From NCBI GenBank assembly GCA_024698145.1, contig JAILRO010000066.1:1-47587 (forward strand): a stretch of 47,587 nucleotides of DNA. Direction: 5' to 3'. Made by a program: the position numbers and the translations under genes. The DNA is from Lachnospiraceae bacterium (GTDB taxonomy: Bacteria > Bacillota > Clostridia > Lachnospirales > Lachnospiraceae). Below the pieces are notes generated by a model. It had not been told where the DNA came from, made no database searches, and was given only the letters and a program-made list of their open reading frames with translations. Below, piece by piece: positions 7,632-17,700 of the stretch (position 1 is its first letter; each line of letters opens with the position of its first letter).

Positions 7632-7884
7632 GTTGATGAGGACAGTACATTTACAATCCGATTGCAGAGAGAATCTACAAATTAACCGTAGTTAATATTA
7701 ACGGTTGAGGGAGCTGTGATAGATTCATTCGGAAGTATATGGAATACCACCTCTGAGCAGCCGTTAATACCGGCCGGTGACTCCGATATAGTCATAATGA
7801 AGTTCATCGCAATGATGAAGAAGCAGGGTGGAACCGCGAATAATCGCCCCTGACGTAAGATAGCTTATGTCAGGGGATTTTTTT
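7632..7884 (+). promoter_or_regulatory. T-box riboswitch, threonine specific, with terminator
   Basis: Leader RNA that senses uncharged tRNA-Thr and prevents termination when threonyl-tRNA is short. Visible parts: stem I beginning with GATGAGGACAG (7634); a specifier region GGAATACCACC in which ACC (7746-7748), followed by the usual purine, reads threonine; and the conserved T-box AGGGTGGAACCGCG (7825-7838). The terminator pairs 7847-7859 with 7864-7876 (13 bp, one G-U, loop ATAG) and ends in seven T (7878-7884). The antiterminator would use the T-box and the 5' side of the terminator. The downstream gene, thrS, confirms the specificity. Confidence 0.93.
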
Positions 7885-7925
7885 ATACCTGACAAAGAGA
7901 AAATATTGTGAAAAGGAGATTGACT

Positions 7926-9959
7926 ATGAAAATCACATTAAAAGACGGCTCTTTCAAAGAATATGATGGAGCAATGAGTGTACTTGATATCGCAAAGGAT
8001 ATCAGTGAAGGATTAGCAAGAAATGCATGTGCAGGAGAGGTTGACGGCAAAGTTGTTGACTTAAGAACAGAGATTAGTTCTGACTGTACACTTAACATTC
8101 TTACATTTAACGATGACGAGGGTAAGAAGGCGTTTCGTCATACTGCAGCTCATATTATGGCACAGGCAGTTAAGCGTCTCTATCCGGATGCAAAATGTAC
8201 AATAGGACCTGCAATTGACGAGGGCTTCTACTACGACTTCGATATGCAGTCACTTACACGCGAAGAGCTTGATAAGATTGAGGCAGAGATGAAGAAGGTT
8301 GTCAAAGAGAATCTTCCAATCAAGCGTTTCACTCTATCAAGAGCTGAAGCAATCAAGTTCATGCAGGACAGAAATGAGCCTTACAAGGTTGAGCTTATCG
8401 AGGACCTTCCGGAAGATGCAGAGCTTTCTTTCTACGAGCAGGGAGAGTTTACAGACCTCTGCGCGGGACCTCATCTTATGAGCACAAAGCCTGTAAAATA
8501 TTTCAAACTTACATCTTCTTCGGGTGCTTACTGGAGAGGTGATTCAAACAAGAAAATGCTTACTCGTATATACGGAACAGCATACACCAAGAAGGAAGAT
8601 CTTGAAGAGCGTCTCGCATTCTTAGAGACAATCAAAGAGCGTGACCACAACAGACTCGGTCGTGAGCTTGAGCTTTTCACAACTGTTGATGTTATCGGAC
8701 AGGGACTTCCACTCTTCATGCCGAAAGGAACAAAAATCATCCAGACACTGCAGCGTTGGATTGAGGACCTTGAGGATAATGAGTGGGGCTACGTAAGAAC
8801 TCGTACACCACTTATGGCAAAGAGTAATCTCTACAAACTTTCAGACCACTGGTTCCATTACAAAGACGGAATGTTTGTATTAAACGACGATGACAGTGAT
8901 ACTGATGATCCTTCTGCATACGCAGATCCCGAAACATGTATGAAGCATGCACAGGAGAATGTTCATCTTAATGCTGACGGCAAAGAGGTTATGGCGCTTC
9001 GTCCTATGACATGTCCGTTCCAGTATTTTGTATATAAAGCAAAACCAAAGAGTTATCGTGATCTCCCATACAGAATGGGTGAGACTTCAACACTTTTCCG
9101 TAATGAGGATTCCGGCGAGATGCATGGTCTTACACGTGTACGTCAGTTTACCATTTCCGAAGGACACCTTGTATGTACACCGGAGCAGATTAAAGACGAG
9201 TTCAAGAACTGTGTTGCTCTTGCAAAATACTGTCTTACAACTCTCGGTGTTGAAGAGGACGTTACTTACCGTATGTCAAAATGGGATCCGAACGATTCGG
9301 GAAAATACCTTGGTACAGCAGAGGATTGGAACAAGGTTCAGGACTACATGAGAGAAATCTTGGATGAAATCGGTCTTGATTATGTTGAAGCTGACGGTGA
9401 GGCTGCTTTCTACGGACCTAAGCTTGATATCCAGGCTAAGAACGTATATGGCAAGGAAGATACAATGATTACTATCCAGCTTGATATGTTCCTTTCAAGA
9501 CGTTACGATATGACTTACGTTGATAAGGATGGCGAGAAGAAATATCCTTACATCATCCACAGAACTTCAATGGGTTGTTATGAGAGAACGCTCGCATGGC
9601 TTATTGAGAAGTACGCAGGTGCGTTCCCTACATGGCTTGCTCCTGAGCAGGTTCGTATCCTTCCTATTTCAGAGAAGTTCCATGAGTATGGTGAGGAGAT
9701 ATTAAAAGAGCTTAAGAAAAATGGTATCCTTGCAACTATGGATGACAGAGCAGAGAAGATAGGATACAAGATTCGTGAAGCGAGACTTCAGAAGCTTCCT
9801 TACATGTTGGTAGTGGGTGCCAATGAGCAGGAGAGCAAGACCGTATCAGTTCGTAAACGTGGAGAAGACGGTGATTTAGGAGCTATGGAGCTTAACACCT
9901 TCATCAACAAGATCTGCGAAGAGATAAGAACAAAATCACTTACGCAAATGGATAAGTGA
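7926..9959 (+). CDS. thrS: threonyl-tRNA synthetase
   Basis: Charges tRNA-Thr with threonine in the cytoplasm. Domains in order: TGS (about 1-60); the editing domain with HTAAHIMAQ (HxxxH) and CAGPHL (CxxxH); the class II core with motif 2 (RNEDSGEMHGLTRVRQF) and the zinc ligands in MTCPFQ, EGHLVC and IHRTS; and a C-terminal anticodon-binding domain from about residue 570. The ATG at 7926 has AAGGAG in the right place; the GTG at 7908 is only an in-frame codon upstream. At 677 residues it is some 30-40 longer than usual owing to an acidic insertion (around residues 320-350) between motif 1 and motif 2. The core wording (ETSTLFRNEDSGEMHGL) belongs to a divergent clostridial branch. Regulated by the T-box. 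Confidence 0.97.
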   Translation: MKITLKDGSFKEYDGAMSVLDIAKDISEGLARNACAGEVDGKVVDLRTEISSDCTLNILTFNDDEGKKAFRHTAAHIMAQAVKRLYPDAKCTIGPAIDEGFYYDFDMQSLTREELDKIEAEMKKVVKENLPIKRFTLSRAEAIKFMQDRNEPYKVELIEDLPEDAELSFYEQGEFTDLCAGPHLMSTKPVKYFKLTSSSGAYWRGDSNKKMLTRIYGTAYTKKEDLEERLAFLETIKERDHNRLGRELELFTTVDVIGQGLPLFMPKGTKIIQTLQRWIEDLEDNEWGYVRTRTPLMAKSNLYKLSDHWFHYKDGMFVLNDDDSDTDDPSAYADPETCMKHAQENVHLNADGKEVMALRPMTCPFQYFVYKAKPKSYRDLPYRMGETSTLFRNEDSGEMHGLTRVRQFTISEGHLVCTPEQIKDEFKNCVALAKYCLTTLGVEEDVTYRMSKWDPNDSGKYLGTAEDWNKVQDYMREILDEIGLDYVEADGEAAFYGPKLDIQAKNVYGKEDTMITIQLDMFLSRRYDMTYVDKDGEKKYPYIIHRTSMGCYERTLAWLIEKYAGAFPTWLAPEQVRILPISEKFHEYGEEILKELKKNGILATMDDRAEKIGYKIREARLQKLPYMLVVGANEQESKTVSVRKRGEDGDLGAMELNTFINKICEEIRTKSLTQMDK

Positions 9960-10001
9960 TAAGTGACGACTTGGCGAAAGTGTAACTTGAGCCTTAGTCG
10001 G

Positions 10002-10035
10002 AACTTACGCACCGTAGCTTAGTGAAACGTAAGTT
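10002..10035. repeat. inverted repeat downstream of thrS
   Basis: AACTTACG (10002-10009) pairs perfectly with CGTAAGTT (10028-10035) around an 18-base loop. The surrounding 9970-10060 is unusually G/C-rich for intergenic DNA here, holds several related ACTTA/TTAG words, and shows no gene. It lies before the terminator and shares short words (GCGAAAG, ACTTARCG) with the larger element at 37594, so it may be a member of the same dispersed family. That link is weak. Confidence 0.45.
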
Positions 10036-10060
10036 GAACTTAGCGGAGGGGCGGCTACAA

Positions 10061-10094
10061 AAAAGAACCGAGACATTTTGTCTCGGCTCTTTTT
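10061..10094. terminator. bidirectional terminator between thrS and the lysozyme gene
   Basis: An 8-bp perfect stem (10068-10075 with 10079-10086, three-base loop) is flanked by an A-run on the left and a T-run on the right, so it works for thrS on the + strand and for the convergent lysozyme gene on the - strand. Confidence 0.88.
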
Positions 10095-10113
10095 GTATGA
10101 GTACATTTTATAA

Positions 10114-11946
10114 TTATATCTTAACATATGGTGCTGATATCCAGCCCTTCTTGGCTTCATCATTTTTGATATACATTACGTTATACCATGTAACACCTTT
10201 TACCTTTTTGGTCTTAAGAACCGCAACCTTCTTGTTTTTCTTAAGAGAGGTGAGTCGTTTTGACTTGATTGAAGCTTTCTTTCTTACATTTATCTTTTTG
10301 CCTTTAACAATCTTACCCTGCTTGGCAATCTTGACCTGACTGCCATGCATGTATCCTGTAACGCCGTCGTAGCTTACACGATACCAGGTTGTTCCGTAAT
10401 CATCAAAGGTTTTAAATGTAACCTTTGCAAAGCTGTTAGCATCTATATCGCCTGCAACTTCTGAATTGGTATTCATGTCGGTGTAAATAACCGTATCGGT
10501 TTTCGGAAGAGCAAGTCTTGTGTAACTTGTTTTTGTATAAGTAGCAACTACATTTGAATAATCACCGTAAACCACATCGCTACCAACATTTTTGTAAACG
10601 CGTATCTTATAAAAGTAGCGCTGTCCTTCTGTAAGCTTTGTGTTCTTAAAGGACGTTTTTGATGCGCCTGCTATTTTCTTAACAAGAGCATATTCGCCGT
10701 TTGGTCTGTCGCATCTGTATAATTCGTAACCGTCAACACCGGCAACCTTACCCCATGAAAGAGTCAGGCTGTTCTTTTTCTTTGCCGACATAGCCAGATC
10801 GCTGATGGCAACTGTTTTGATGCGGAAAGTAATTGTCTTTGTTCCTGTATATGCGCCTGTTCCTGTAAGTGTTATGGTCGCATTACCGATTTCTGTGTTG
10901 TTGCTGTAAGCTACTGTGTAATCAACTCCTGCCTTTAATGCAGTGCCGTTTAATGTAACAACAGGTGCGGGTGTAAATGCTGCCCCTGTATATATCTGGT
11001 CGTCGATTGGTGTGACGATTGCATTTGCAATGTTATTAGCTGCTGCAACATAGTAGAAGTTCATATCAACCTTGGCGTTAATTCCGGGCACTGTTCCGTT
11101 GCTTGCATACTGCCAATATGTAAATGTTCCCGGATAAGTGGTTGCTGTAGTGTAGTTGGCAAGCCATATTGGATAGTAGCCGCTAAGTACGTCAGCATTT
11201 AAATGATTGTTAAGCATGTCCGGGTTGGCATATACCATAGGTGTGTAGCCTGCCTCCTGAATCTTTTTGCAAAATGCAAGACAAACGTTGGTGGCTGCTT
11301 CCTTAGAAAGATTGGCAGCTCTAAGACGGCTGTCCTTTGGTGATGCGAACTCGTAATCAAGTACAATCGGATAAGTTATTGTTCTTCCGCCGATTCTGTC
11401 AAGAATAAACTGCGCTTCCTCGACAGCCTCTGCTTCTGTTGTAGCCTGTGAGTAGATGTACAAACCGACATTTATTCCGGCTGCAAGTGCACCGTCAACG
11501 TTCTTTGTGTAGTAAGAATCGTTGTAGAGTGTTCCGGCCGAACCGTAGCCACGTCCACCGACACGGATAAATGCAAAATCGATGCCGGATGCTTTGACTT
11601 GTGTCCAGTCGATAGCGCTTACATTCTGATACTGACTTACATCAATACCGTTAACAATTGCCATGCCGTCGAACTTATCCTGATGTGTATAAGTAGACTT
11701 TGTAAATGCGCTTATTGTCTGTGAGCTTCCATACATGTTAGAAGGTGTAACTGACAAGCCGCTAAGTCCTGTTCGTCCGTCCTCGAAAAACTCTTCCGGA
11801 ATATCCGTTCCTGAAAGTCTTCCGTATCCCGGATCATCAAAAGCAGGCTGCGCTGCCTTTGCGGTAAATGTCTGCGTAATCGCACAGCTTATTGTCATCA
11901 ACAATGCAGTTGAGCCAACAAGCATTCTTTTTGAAAATAACTTCAT
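10114..11946 (-). CDS. secreted GH25 lysozyme with FN3 and two SH3-like domains
   Basis: A 610-residue exported muramidase that cleaves the MurNAc-GlcNAc bond of peptidoglycan. Order: signal peptide (about 1-32, ending AKAA); GH25 domain (about 95-305) with the DVSQYQ start and the catalytic strand IVLDYEF holding Asp and Glu; an Ig-like repeat (about 315-375) of the 'G-DYTVAYSNN' kind; a fibronectin type III domain (about 380-465); then two SH3b-type wall-binding domains (about 475-540 and 545-610) rich in lysine. On the - strand AAGGAG precedes the ATG at 11946 by about 10 bases. It stands alone, convergent to thrS. Likely role is wall remodelling or defence against neighbours; a prophage lysin is unlikely because of the accessory domains and lack of phage genes. 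Confidence 0.92.
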   Translation of the reverse strand: MKLFSKRMLVGSTALLMTISCAITQTFTAKAAQPAFDDPGYGRLSGTDIPEEFFEDGRTGLSGLSVTPSNMYGSSQTISAFTKSTYTHQDKFDGMAIVNGIDVSQYQNVSAIDWTQVKASGIDFAFIRVGGRGYGSAGTLYNDSYYTKNVDGALAAGINVGLYIYSQATTEAEAVEEAQFILDRIGGRTITYPIVLDYEFASPKDSRLRAANLSKEAATNVCLAFCKKIQEAGYTPMVYANPDMLNNHLNADVLSGYYPIWLANYTTATTYPGTFTYWQYASNGTVPGINAKVDMNFYYVAAANNIANAIVTPIDDQIYTGAAFTPAPVVTLNGTALKAGVDYTVAYSNNTEIGNATITLTGTGAYTGTKTITFRIKTVAISDLAMSAKKKNSLTLSWGKVAGVDGYELYRCDRPNGEYALVKKIAGASKTSFKNTKLTEGQRYFYKIRVYKNVGSDVVYGDYSNVVATYTKTSYTRLALPKTDTVIYTDMNTNSEVAGDIDANSFAKVTFKTFDDYGTTWYRVSYDGVTGYMHGSQVKIAKQGKIVKGKKINVRKKASIKSKRLTSLKKNKKVAVLKTKKVKGVTWYNVMYIKNDEAKKGWISAPYVKI

Positions 11947-12160
11947 ATAATAATATCTCCTTTGTATATAATGAAAGTAAACTTTTCATATAACATGTTC
12001 CACATTATATAACACAAAATCATAAAAATCCAGTGGAAGTATATGGAGTTAATAATATTGTAAGGATTTCTTAATAATGTCGTGATTTTGTATAAATTAA
12101 GCTAAAAATGCCTGCATATTAGTGCATTTTTAATATAAATAAAAAAATTAAAAAAAAGGC
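11947..12160. other. intergenic region between lysozyme gene and tRNA-Lys
   Basis: Very A/T-rich. It holds the ribosome site of the lysozyme gene (AAGGAG, - strand, near 11960) and a - strand TATAAT-like box near 12010 that may serve it. I see no gene on either strand. Confidence 0.5.
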
Positions 12161-12189
12161 TTGCATTTTAGTTTGTGATAATATATAAT
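12161..12189 (+). promoter_or_regulatory. promoter of tRNA-Lys
   Basis: TTGCAT (12161-12166), 17-bp spacer, TATAAT (12184-12189), placed 34 bases before the tRNA gene. Confidence 0.75.
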
Positions 12190-12223
12190 CATCACTGTTG
12201 TGTGAAAAGCACGACAGTGGTAC

Positions 12224-12296
12224 GGGCCGCTAGCTCATTTGGTAGAGCACCTGACTCTTAATCAGGGTGTGCGGGGTTCGAGCCCCCGGCGGCCCA
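12224..12296 (+). tRNA. tRNA-Lys (anticodon CTT)
   Basis: A full cloverleaf can be drawn. Acceptor stem 12224-12230 with 12289-12295 (7 bp, GGGCCGC/GCGGCCC), discriminator A, D-arm 12233-12248, anticodon stem CCTGA/TCAGG around loop CTCTTAA with anticodon CTT at 12257-12259, five-base variable loop, and T-arm 12272-12288 with TTCGAGC loop. CCA is not encoded. It is a single-gene transcript with its own promoter and terminator. Confidence 0.97.
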
Positions 12297-12302
12297 CTGA
12301 AG

Positions 12303-12345
12303 GAATCGGTTTGATGTCTTAGAACATTGGGTCGGTTCTTTTTTT
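12303..12345 (+). terminator. terminator of tRNA-Lys
   Basis: A 10-bp stem rich in G-U pairs (12303-12312 with 12329-12338) is followed by seven T. It isolates the tRNA from the SMC operon. Confidence 0.65.
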
Positions 12346-12367
12346 GTATTCTGACGAGGGAAAATAC

Positions 12368-12396
12368 TTTACATATTGTAATGGAAATATTAAAAT
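12368..12396 (+). promoter_or_regulatory. promoter of the SMC-murT operon
   Basis: TTTACA (12368-12373), 17-bp spacer, TAAAAT (12391-12396), about 46 bases before the first start codon. No terminator is evident from here to 25794, so it may drive all eight genes. Confidence 0.6.
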
Positions 12397-12441
12397 TGAA
12401 ATGATTGTGTTTTATCGTATTTATATGAAGAGGAAGCGTTA

Positions 12442-13983
12442 ATGGCTGAGAAATACATAATGATTCACGATATCTTAAGTGAGCATCGTGATCGAATGAT
12501 TAATATAAAGAAATATTACCCGTTTTTTGTGCTGTCGGAGACAACATTTACCCAATACAAGGATGGCAGATACAGCAATCTTGATATGGGTTACATCACG
12601 ATGGCGACGCTTAGGTTTCTTATTCATGAGAACAGCTTCCAGGAGCGCGAGGTGACCTATGAGGAATACGAGGATTTTCTTCTTGAACTTCTTCACAGAG
12701 AGTTCCTTGTAAATGAAGGCCCGGCGGAAGAGCATGAACTGTGCGGCTATATTTTTGATAAGATTAAGAATGACGGTAAGGCATTTACGTTTAATTATTT
12801 TGATCCTGAGGAGAAGAAGAAAAAGACTGCCAGAGTCAAGCTTATTGACAGTAGAATTGTTCATGGAATCGTGCTTTACCACGTGACAACGGACGGTATT
12901 GAGTTTTATCTTGATACGAAAGAGATTAAGGATGAGAGCAACATTTCCGTTCAACAGGTGCTGCTTGAGAAAATGATTCGTTCGGAGAACTTTGCCGGCG
13001 GAATAGAGGTTGTTAAGAGAATCAATAATGAGGTTAGCAAACTTTCTTTGCAGAAGAAGGAAGTGTTGGATCTCTTAAGCTACGATATTATGGCGGGTGC
13101 CAAGGCGAGTGAAGAATACATGGCGACGGTTGCAAAGTGGTTCCGCGAGGAGTCGAAGCTTTTTGAGAAGAACAGAGCGCTTATCGACAAGGCTTTTGCC
13201 AAGGCCAATGAGCAGGGCATGAATACGGAGTCGGGTGAGAATGCGGTTCTATCAAAGATTCATAAGCTTGACACCGAGCTTAAGAAAACAATTATCCGTC
13301 ACGGTGAACTTATCCGTGAGACAATAGAATTGCAGAATGTCGCCGACGAGATGATAGGCAGAGCCAAGCTTAGAAAGTTAAGACCTGTATTTGATTTTCG
13401 TAATGCACTTGAGGGTGCTATGAAGAGAGACAGAATAGATGATTTGTCATTTCTTATTGCACCGATGCTCATGCCGCGACTTAACAAGACCTTCAATGCA
13501 GAGTGCATAGACAGAATGCTCGAAGGCAAATCGGATAACGGTGACTACGGCGAGAAGGTTGAGAAGAAAGTATTAGATCCTGATTTTGTTTATGAAGACG
13601 CGATAGAGGATAAGAGAATATCAAAGAATTACGGAGTGCTTTACGGAGAACTTTTAGAGCAACTTTGGAAACACGGTAAGACCACTCTTTCCGAGCTTAT
13701 AGCGATATATGAGATTAAGTTTGGCAAGGATATCTACAACAACGGTGACCTTTATTCTTTCTTTGTACATTTGGCGCAGAAGGATTCTTACGATCTTTCC
13801 AAAATGAGCACCAAGCAGGACACATTCCTTGAGGGAATTATCATGGAGCAGTTGTCTGCGCAGAAGAAAGACAGATTCGGCGAGCTAGCATTTAATATAA
13901 CCTTTGATGAGAGCAAGGTGCTTACCTTTGGACCGAATGATGAATACTCGATAACGGACATGAACTTTGTTATGGTTTCGTGA
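12442..13983 (+). CDS. JetA/MukF-like kleisin subunit of an SMC system
   Basis: The 513-residue protein has an N-terminal region rich in helices with winged-helix character (about 20-120). A middle helical segment follows with LLEKMIRSENFAGGIEVVKRINNEV (about 175-205), the wording typical of JetA-family (DUF5716) proteins, then long helices to about 320 and a C-terminal region. JetA and MukF are kleisins that bridge the two heads of an SMC dimer. The assignment rests on motif resemblance, gene size and the neighbouring MukE-like and SMC-like genes, with gaps of 26 and 37 bases. In Wadjet defence JetABC works with JetD, which is not present here. GAGGAAG lies before the start. The alternative is a chromosome-organising MksF-like role. 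Confidence 0.7.
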   Translation: MAEKYIMIHDILSEHRDRMINIKKYYPFFVLSETTFTQYKDGRYSNLDMGYITMATLRFLIHENSFQEREVTYEEYEDFLLELLHREFLVNEGPAEEHELCGYIFDKIKNDGKAFTFNYFDPEEKKKKTARVKLIDSRIVHGIVLYHVTTDGIEFYLDTKEIKDESNISVQQVLLEKMIRSENFAGGIEVVKRINNEVSKLSLQKKEVLDLLSYDIMAGAKASEEYMATVAKWFREESKLFEKNRALIDKAFAKANEQGMNTESGENAVLSKIHKLDTELKKTIIRHGELIRETIELQNVADEMIGRAKLRKLRPVFDFRNALEGAMKRDRIDDLSFLIAPMLMPRLNKTFNAECIDRMLEGKSDNGDYGEKVEKKVLDPDFVYEDAIEDKRISKNYGVLYGELLEQLWKHGKTTLSELIAIYEIKFGKDIYNNGDLYSFFVHLAQKDSYDLSKMSTKQDTFLEGIIMEQLSAQKKDRFGELAFNITFDESKVLTFGPNDEYSITDMNFVMVS

Positions 13984-14009
13984 TTTTTGATAAATGAGAG
14001 GGACCCACT

Positions 14010-14735
14010 ATGGAGATGAAAAACATTGAGAAGGCGATGGATATATATGCCCGCCTTGTGACAGGTGAAGAGATAGAAAGAGGCGGTAATAATTCGCAGC
14101 TTTACGATGATTATTACGGCAACGCCGAAGTGTATGAGATTTTGGGCGTGCTTCTTAAGAAGCTTAATCTTCATATATACGAGTACAAAGACAGTTTGTT
14201 CTTGTCGCCCGGAGAGGGTAACAGGATTTTCGGTTATACCAATGAGGAGTTGAGGCGTGCGATCGGTGTTCGTCTTAACAAGGAGTTGTACCTGTGTTAC
14301 TTCCTTATATACGAGATATTGCTTCAGTTTTATTCGGATTCGGGCACGTATCAGTTTAAGGAATATATCAAGTCGGAAGATGTGCTTTCCGAGGTTGACA
14401 AGGCGCTTTCGGTATTTACCAAGGATATAATCATTTATGATATGGAAGAGGATAAGGAAGAGAGCTTTAAGTCGGTTGCTCTTTTCTGGGATGAGCTTCC
14501 GGTAAGTACGGGTGAGAATCAGGAGGATATCAAAGCATCACGCGCCTCAAAGATAAGTTTCATCAAGCTCGTATTCAATTTTCTGGTGGGCGAGAACCTG
14601 TTCGTTGAGGTTGATAAGAGATATTATCCGACAGGACGTTTTTCTGCGATAGTTGAGCACTATTTTGAGGAATATCGCGGCGAGATATTTGATGCGCTTT
14701 CAAGGGAGAAAGAAGAGTCGCAAGAGGAGAAGTAA
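14010..14735 (+). CDS. JetB/MukE-like subunit of an SMC system
   Basis: A 241-residue acidic protein, probably of two winged-helix domains: residues about 1-80 with 'EVYEILGVLLKKLNLHIYEYKDSLFLSP' and a C-terminal one near 180-225 with 'LVFNFLVGENLFVEVDKRYYPTGR'. This layout and its position between the kleisin-like and SMC-like genes match MukE/JetB; it resembles what is filed as DUF6063, though I am less sure of the family number than of the role. A central segment carries an acidic linker (EEDKEESFK). GAGAGGG precedes the ATG. No catalytic motif is seen. It would bind the kleisin and DNA. Confidence 0.6.
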   Translation: MEMKNIEKAMDIYARLVTGEEIERGGNNSQLYDDYYGNAEVYEILGVLLKKLNLHIYEYKDSLFLSPGEGNRIFGYTNEELRRAIGVRLNKELYLCYFLIYEILLQFYSDSGTYQFKEYIKSEDVLSEVDKALSVFTKDIIIYDMEEDKEESFKSVALFWDELPVSTGENQEDIKASRASKISFIKLVFNFLVGENLFVEVDKRYYPTGRFSAIVEHYFEEYRGEIFDALSREKEESQEEK

Positions 14736-14772
14736 TTTCATTTTATAATGAATAGGAATTTGAGGGAATAAA

Positions 14773-17700
14773 ATGCCAAACATTAATAGAATTCGTGTTA
14801 ACAATGTAAAATATAATTTCGGTACGCAGGGCTATGATGATTTTTCTATGCGTATGTACGGTAAGAACACACTCTATGATCTTGCAAACGGTGGTGGTAA
14901 GAGTGTGCTCATGCTTTTGCTTTTGCAGAATCTTATACCTAACTGTACACTCGATGATAAGCAGCCGATTGAGAAACTTTTCAGAAGCGGTGGAGGTAAC
15001 ACTACCATTCATTCGCTTGTGGAGTGGAAGTTAGATGATAAGGATATCAAGGAAGGCATGCGCTATATGACTACCGGTTTTTGCGCCAGAAAAGCAAAAG
15101 AAGCCGGTTCTGACGAGGCAACAATGTCACTTCCAAGTGAAGTATTAGAAAGTGCGGGTGAAGCAGGCAAACCTGCAAAATCCGTTGTGAAAGACAGCGC
15201 GTCTATAGAATATTTTAACTATTGCATTTTCTATAGAGATTACAACGAGAATGATATTATTAATCTTCCTTTGCAGAACAGCAAGGAAAGAATTACATAT
15301 ACAGGTCTTAAGAATTATCTTAAGGACTTATCAAGACGCAATCTTAATATTAAGGTTTATGTTTTTGAGAGGAAGGGAGAGTATCAGCGTTTTATAAGCA
15401 GATACGGACTTTTCGAGAGCCAGTGGGAGATTATAAGAGGAATCAATAAGACGGAAGGTCATGTTAGAACTTACTTTGAGACTCAATATAAGACTACTCG
15501 TAAGGTGGTTGAGGATCTTTTGATTGAGGAGATTATTGAGAAGGCTTTCCTTGTTAAGACAGAGCAGAATGATGTCAATGAGGACATGGCAAGAACTCTT
15601 CTTGATATCAAGGACAAGCTTATGGAGCTTTCCAAGAAAAAGAAAGAGATTGCCAATTACGATAAAGAAACAGAACTTATGCATGTGCTTGAAGGTCGTG
15701 TGTCTTCATTTCTTTCTTATTGCGAGGAGAAGGACAAGGCGGTAGGAACACTTGCGGATATTTACGTGACAGGGGAACATTTACTTAAGTGGGGCGAGGA
15801 AGAAATCGAGAAACGTCGTCTTGCAAGAGAGACCTACGAGAAGCGAATTCACAAGGAGAGAAAGCGTCTTGAGGAGCTTAAGGTATTAAAAGACCGCTAT
15901 GAGCTTAAGGAACTTTCAGATGATCTTTCCGTTGTTCTTTCGCAGGTTGATAAGGCTATTGAGGAGGCTGACACAGCCAGAAATGAGTTACAACTTAAGG
16001 AGAGTGTCAACGACTATATTCAGTATATTAAGGACAAAGAAGAGATAGAAGCCAATCGTGCGATAATTAATGCAGACGGTCAAGGTGACAAGGAGCTTAT
16101 CGAAAAGCTTCATTTATACGCTCATACCAAGCATGAGCTTGACAAGAAGAAGACGGCAGACCTTAAGAAGAAGCTTGATGCCAAGAAGAAAGAGCATGAC
16201 AAGATTTCGGAGGAGCTTGAGAAAGCGCTCAAGGTCAAGGAAGAGGGAGACATTGCGCTTGCTGTCGCAAGAAGTCACAAGGAGCGTTACTATGACGAGT
16301 ACATCAAGTGTATGGAGGACATACGCAAGGTTCGTACAGGCATAGAGCTTTTGGTTATAACCGACACGAAAGATTTGATGAAGGACTTAGCCGCTGAAGA
16401 GGCTGAGATTAATGACAAGCTTGCCAAGGCAGAGGAAGAGTATCGTGCGGATATGGAAGCGATAAATGAGCACGAGCAGCAGCTTTTTATCGCCAAGGAA
16501 GAGAAGAAACAATCAGACTTAGCGCTTGAAGATGCGCAGAGCAGGTATGATAAGTATATTGAGAACAAAGACCGTCTCAAGAAAATGCTTCAGATATATG
16601 AGGTAAAAGAGACGAAAGAGTTGTATGAGAACATAAGAGAGCGTGCATTTAACTGCTCGGTTGAGCTTGCCAAACTTTCTGAAAAGGTTGCAAGTGATGA
16701 GAAGCACCTTGAGGCTATGGCGGAGGGACGTGTTCTTAAGGAGTCATATGCTGTTAGCAAGGTTAAGGACTATATGGAGACAAGACATGGCGAGCTTGTG
16801 CTTTCCGGCGTTGATTATTTGTCGGCTCTTCCGGCTTCTAACAGGGAGGATTTACTTAACAGATTCCCGCTGCTTCCATACGGAATTGTCACAAAAGATT
16901 TCGACCGAATAAGTGAGGATGTTAAGATTTCGGAGATTGATTTGGGTTCGCATGCCGTTCCTGTATTTGACAAGAACGTGATTGAGTCGCCATACATGCC
17001 GGAGGAAACCGATGGTATGCTCATTCTTGCAAAGGACAAGAAGGTCTTTGTTGAAGAGGATGCGCTTAAGGCGGAGATTGAGAGACTCAAAGTTGAACTT
17101 TCCGAGCTTAAGTCCGATAAAGAGCATATGGAAGTCCGACTTGAAACCTACAATGAAGACATGGAGTATGCGGCGATTCTTAATGCGGACTCAATTGAGA
17201 ATGCAGAGGAAGAACTTACAAGAATCAAAGAGCATCAACGCGACTTGGCAAGAACTATAGAGAAGCTTACTAAGGAAATCAATGAATTGACGGCGCATAT
17301 TGATACAAGTCGAGAGGAAGTTAACAAGGCTAAGGAGCTGCTTGAACTTAACAAGAACGAGCAGATTAAAATTGCCGGTATCATTGCAAAATGTGACCAG
17401 TCCGATGAACTTAAGAAGAACCTTGATTTCTATGAGTCGGAGGTTAGAAGGTTAGAGTCAGCAACGGGAGATGCCGGTAACGATAGTGAAAGTATAAGAC
17501 TTAAGGAGGCAGACCTCAAAAGTCAGGTTGAACATTTACAAAAACAGCTTGAAGAGATAACTGCCGATTGGGATAATCTCTACAAAGAGTATTTTGTCGA
17601 GGGCAACTACAAAGCACTTCCTTATGAGGAGGATAAACTTCGCGCAGAGTTCGTGGCGGCAAAGGCCCTTTATGAAGATGCTAACATAGCACTTGAAGAT

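Noticed and set aside
10022-10339. Forward frame of 105 codons opposite the lysozyme 3' end
   Set aside because: It runs through the terminator and antisense to the SH3 domains; low-complexity hydrophobic shadow.
10114-11946. Prophage lysin
   Set aside because: GH25 occurs in phage lysins, but a signal peptide, FN3 and SH3 domains and the absence of phage genes argue for a chromosomal wall enzyme.
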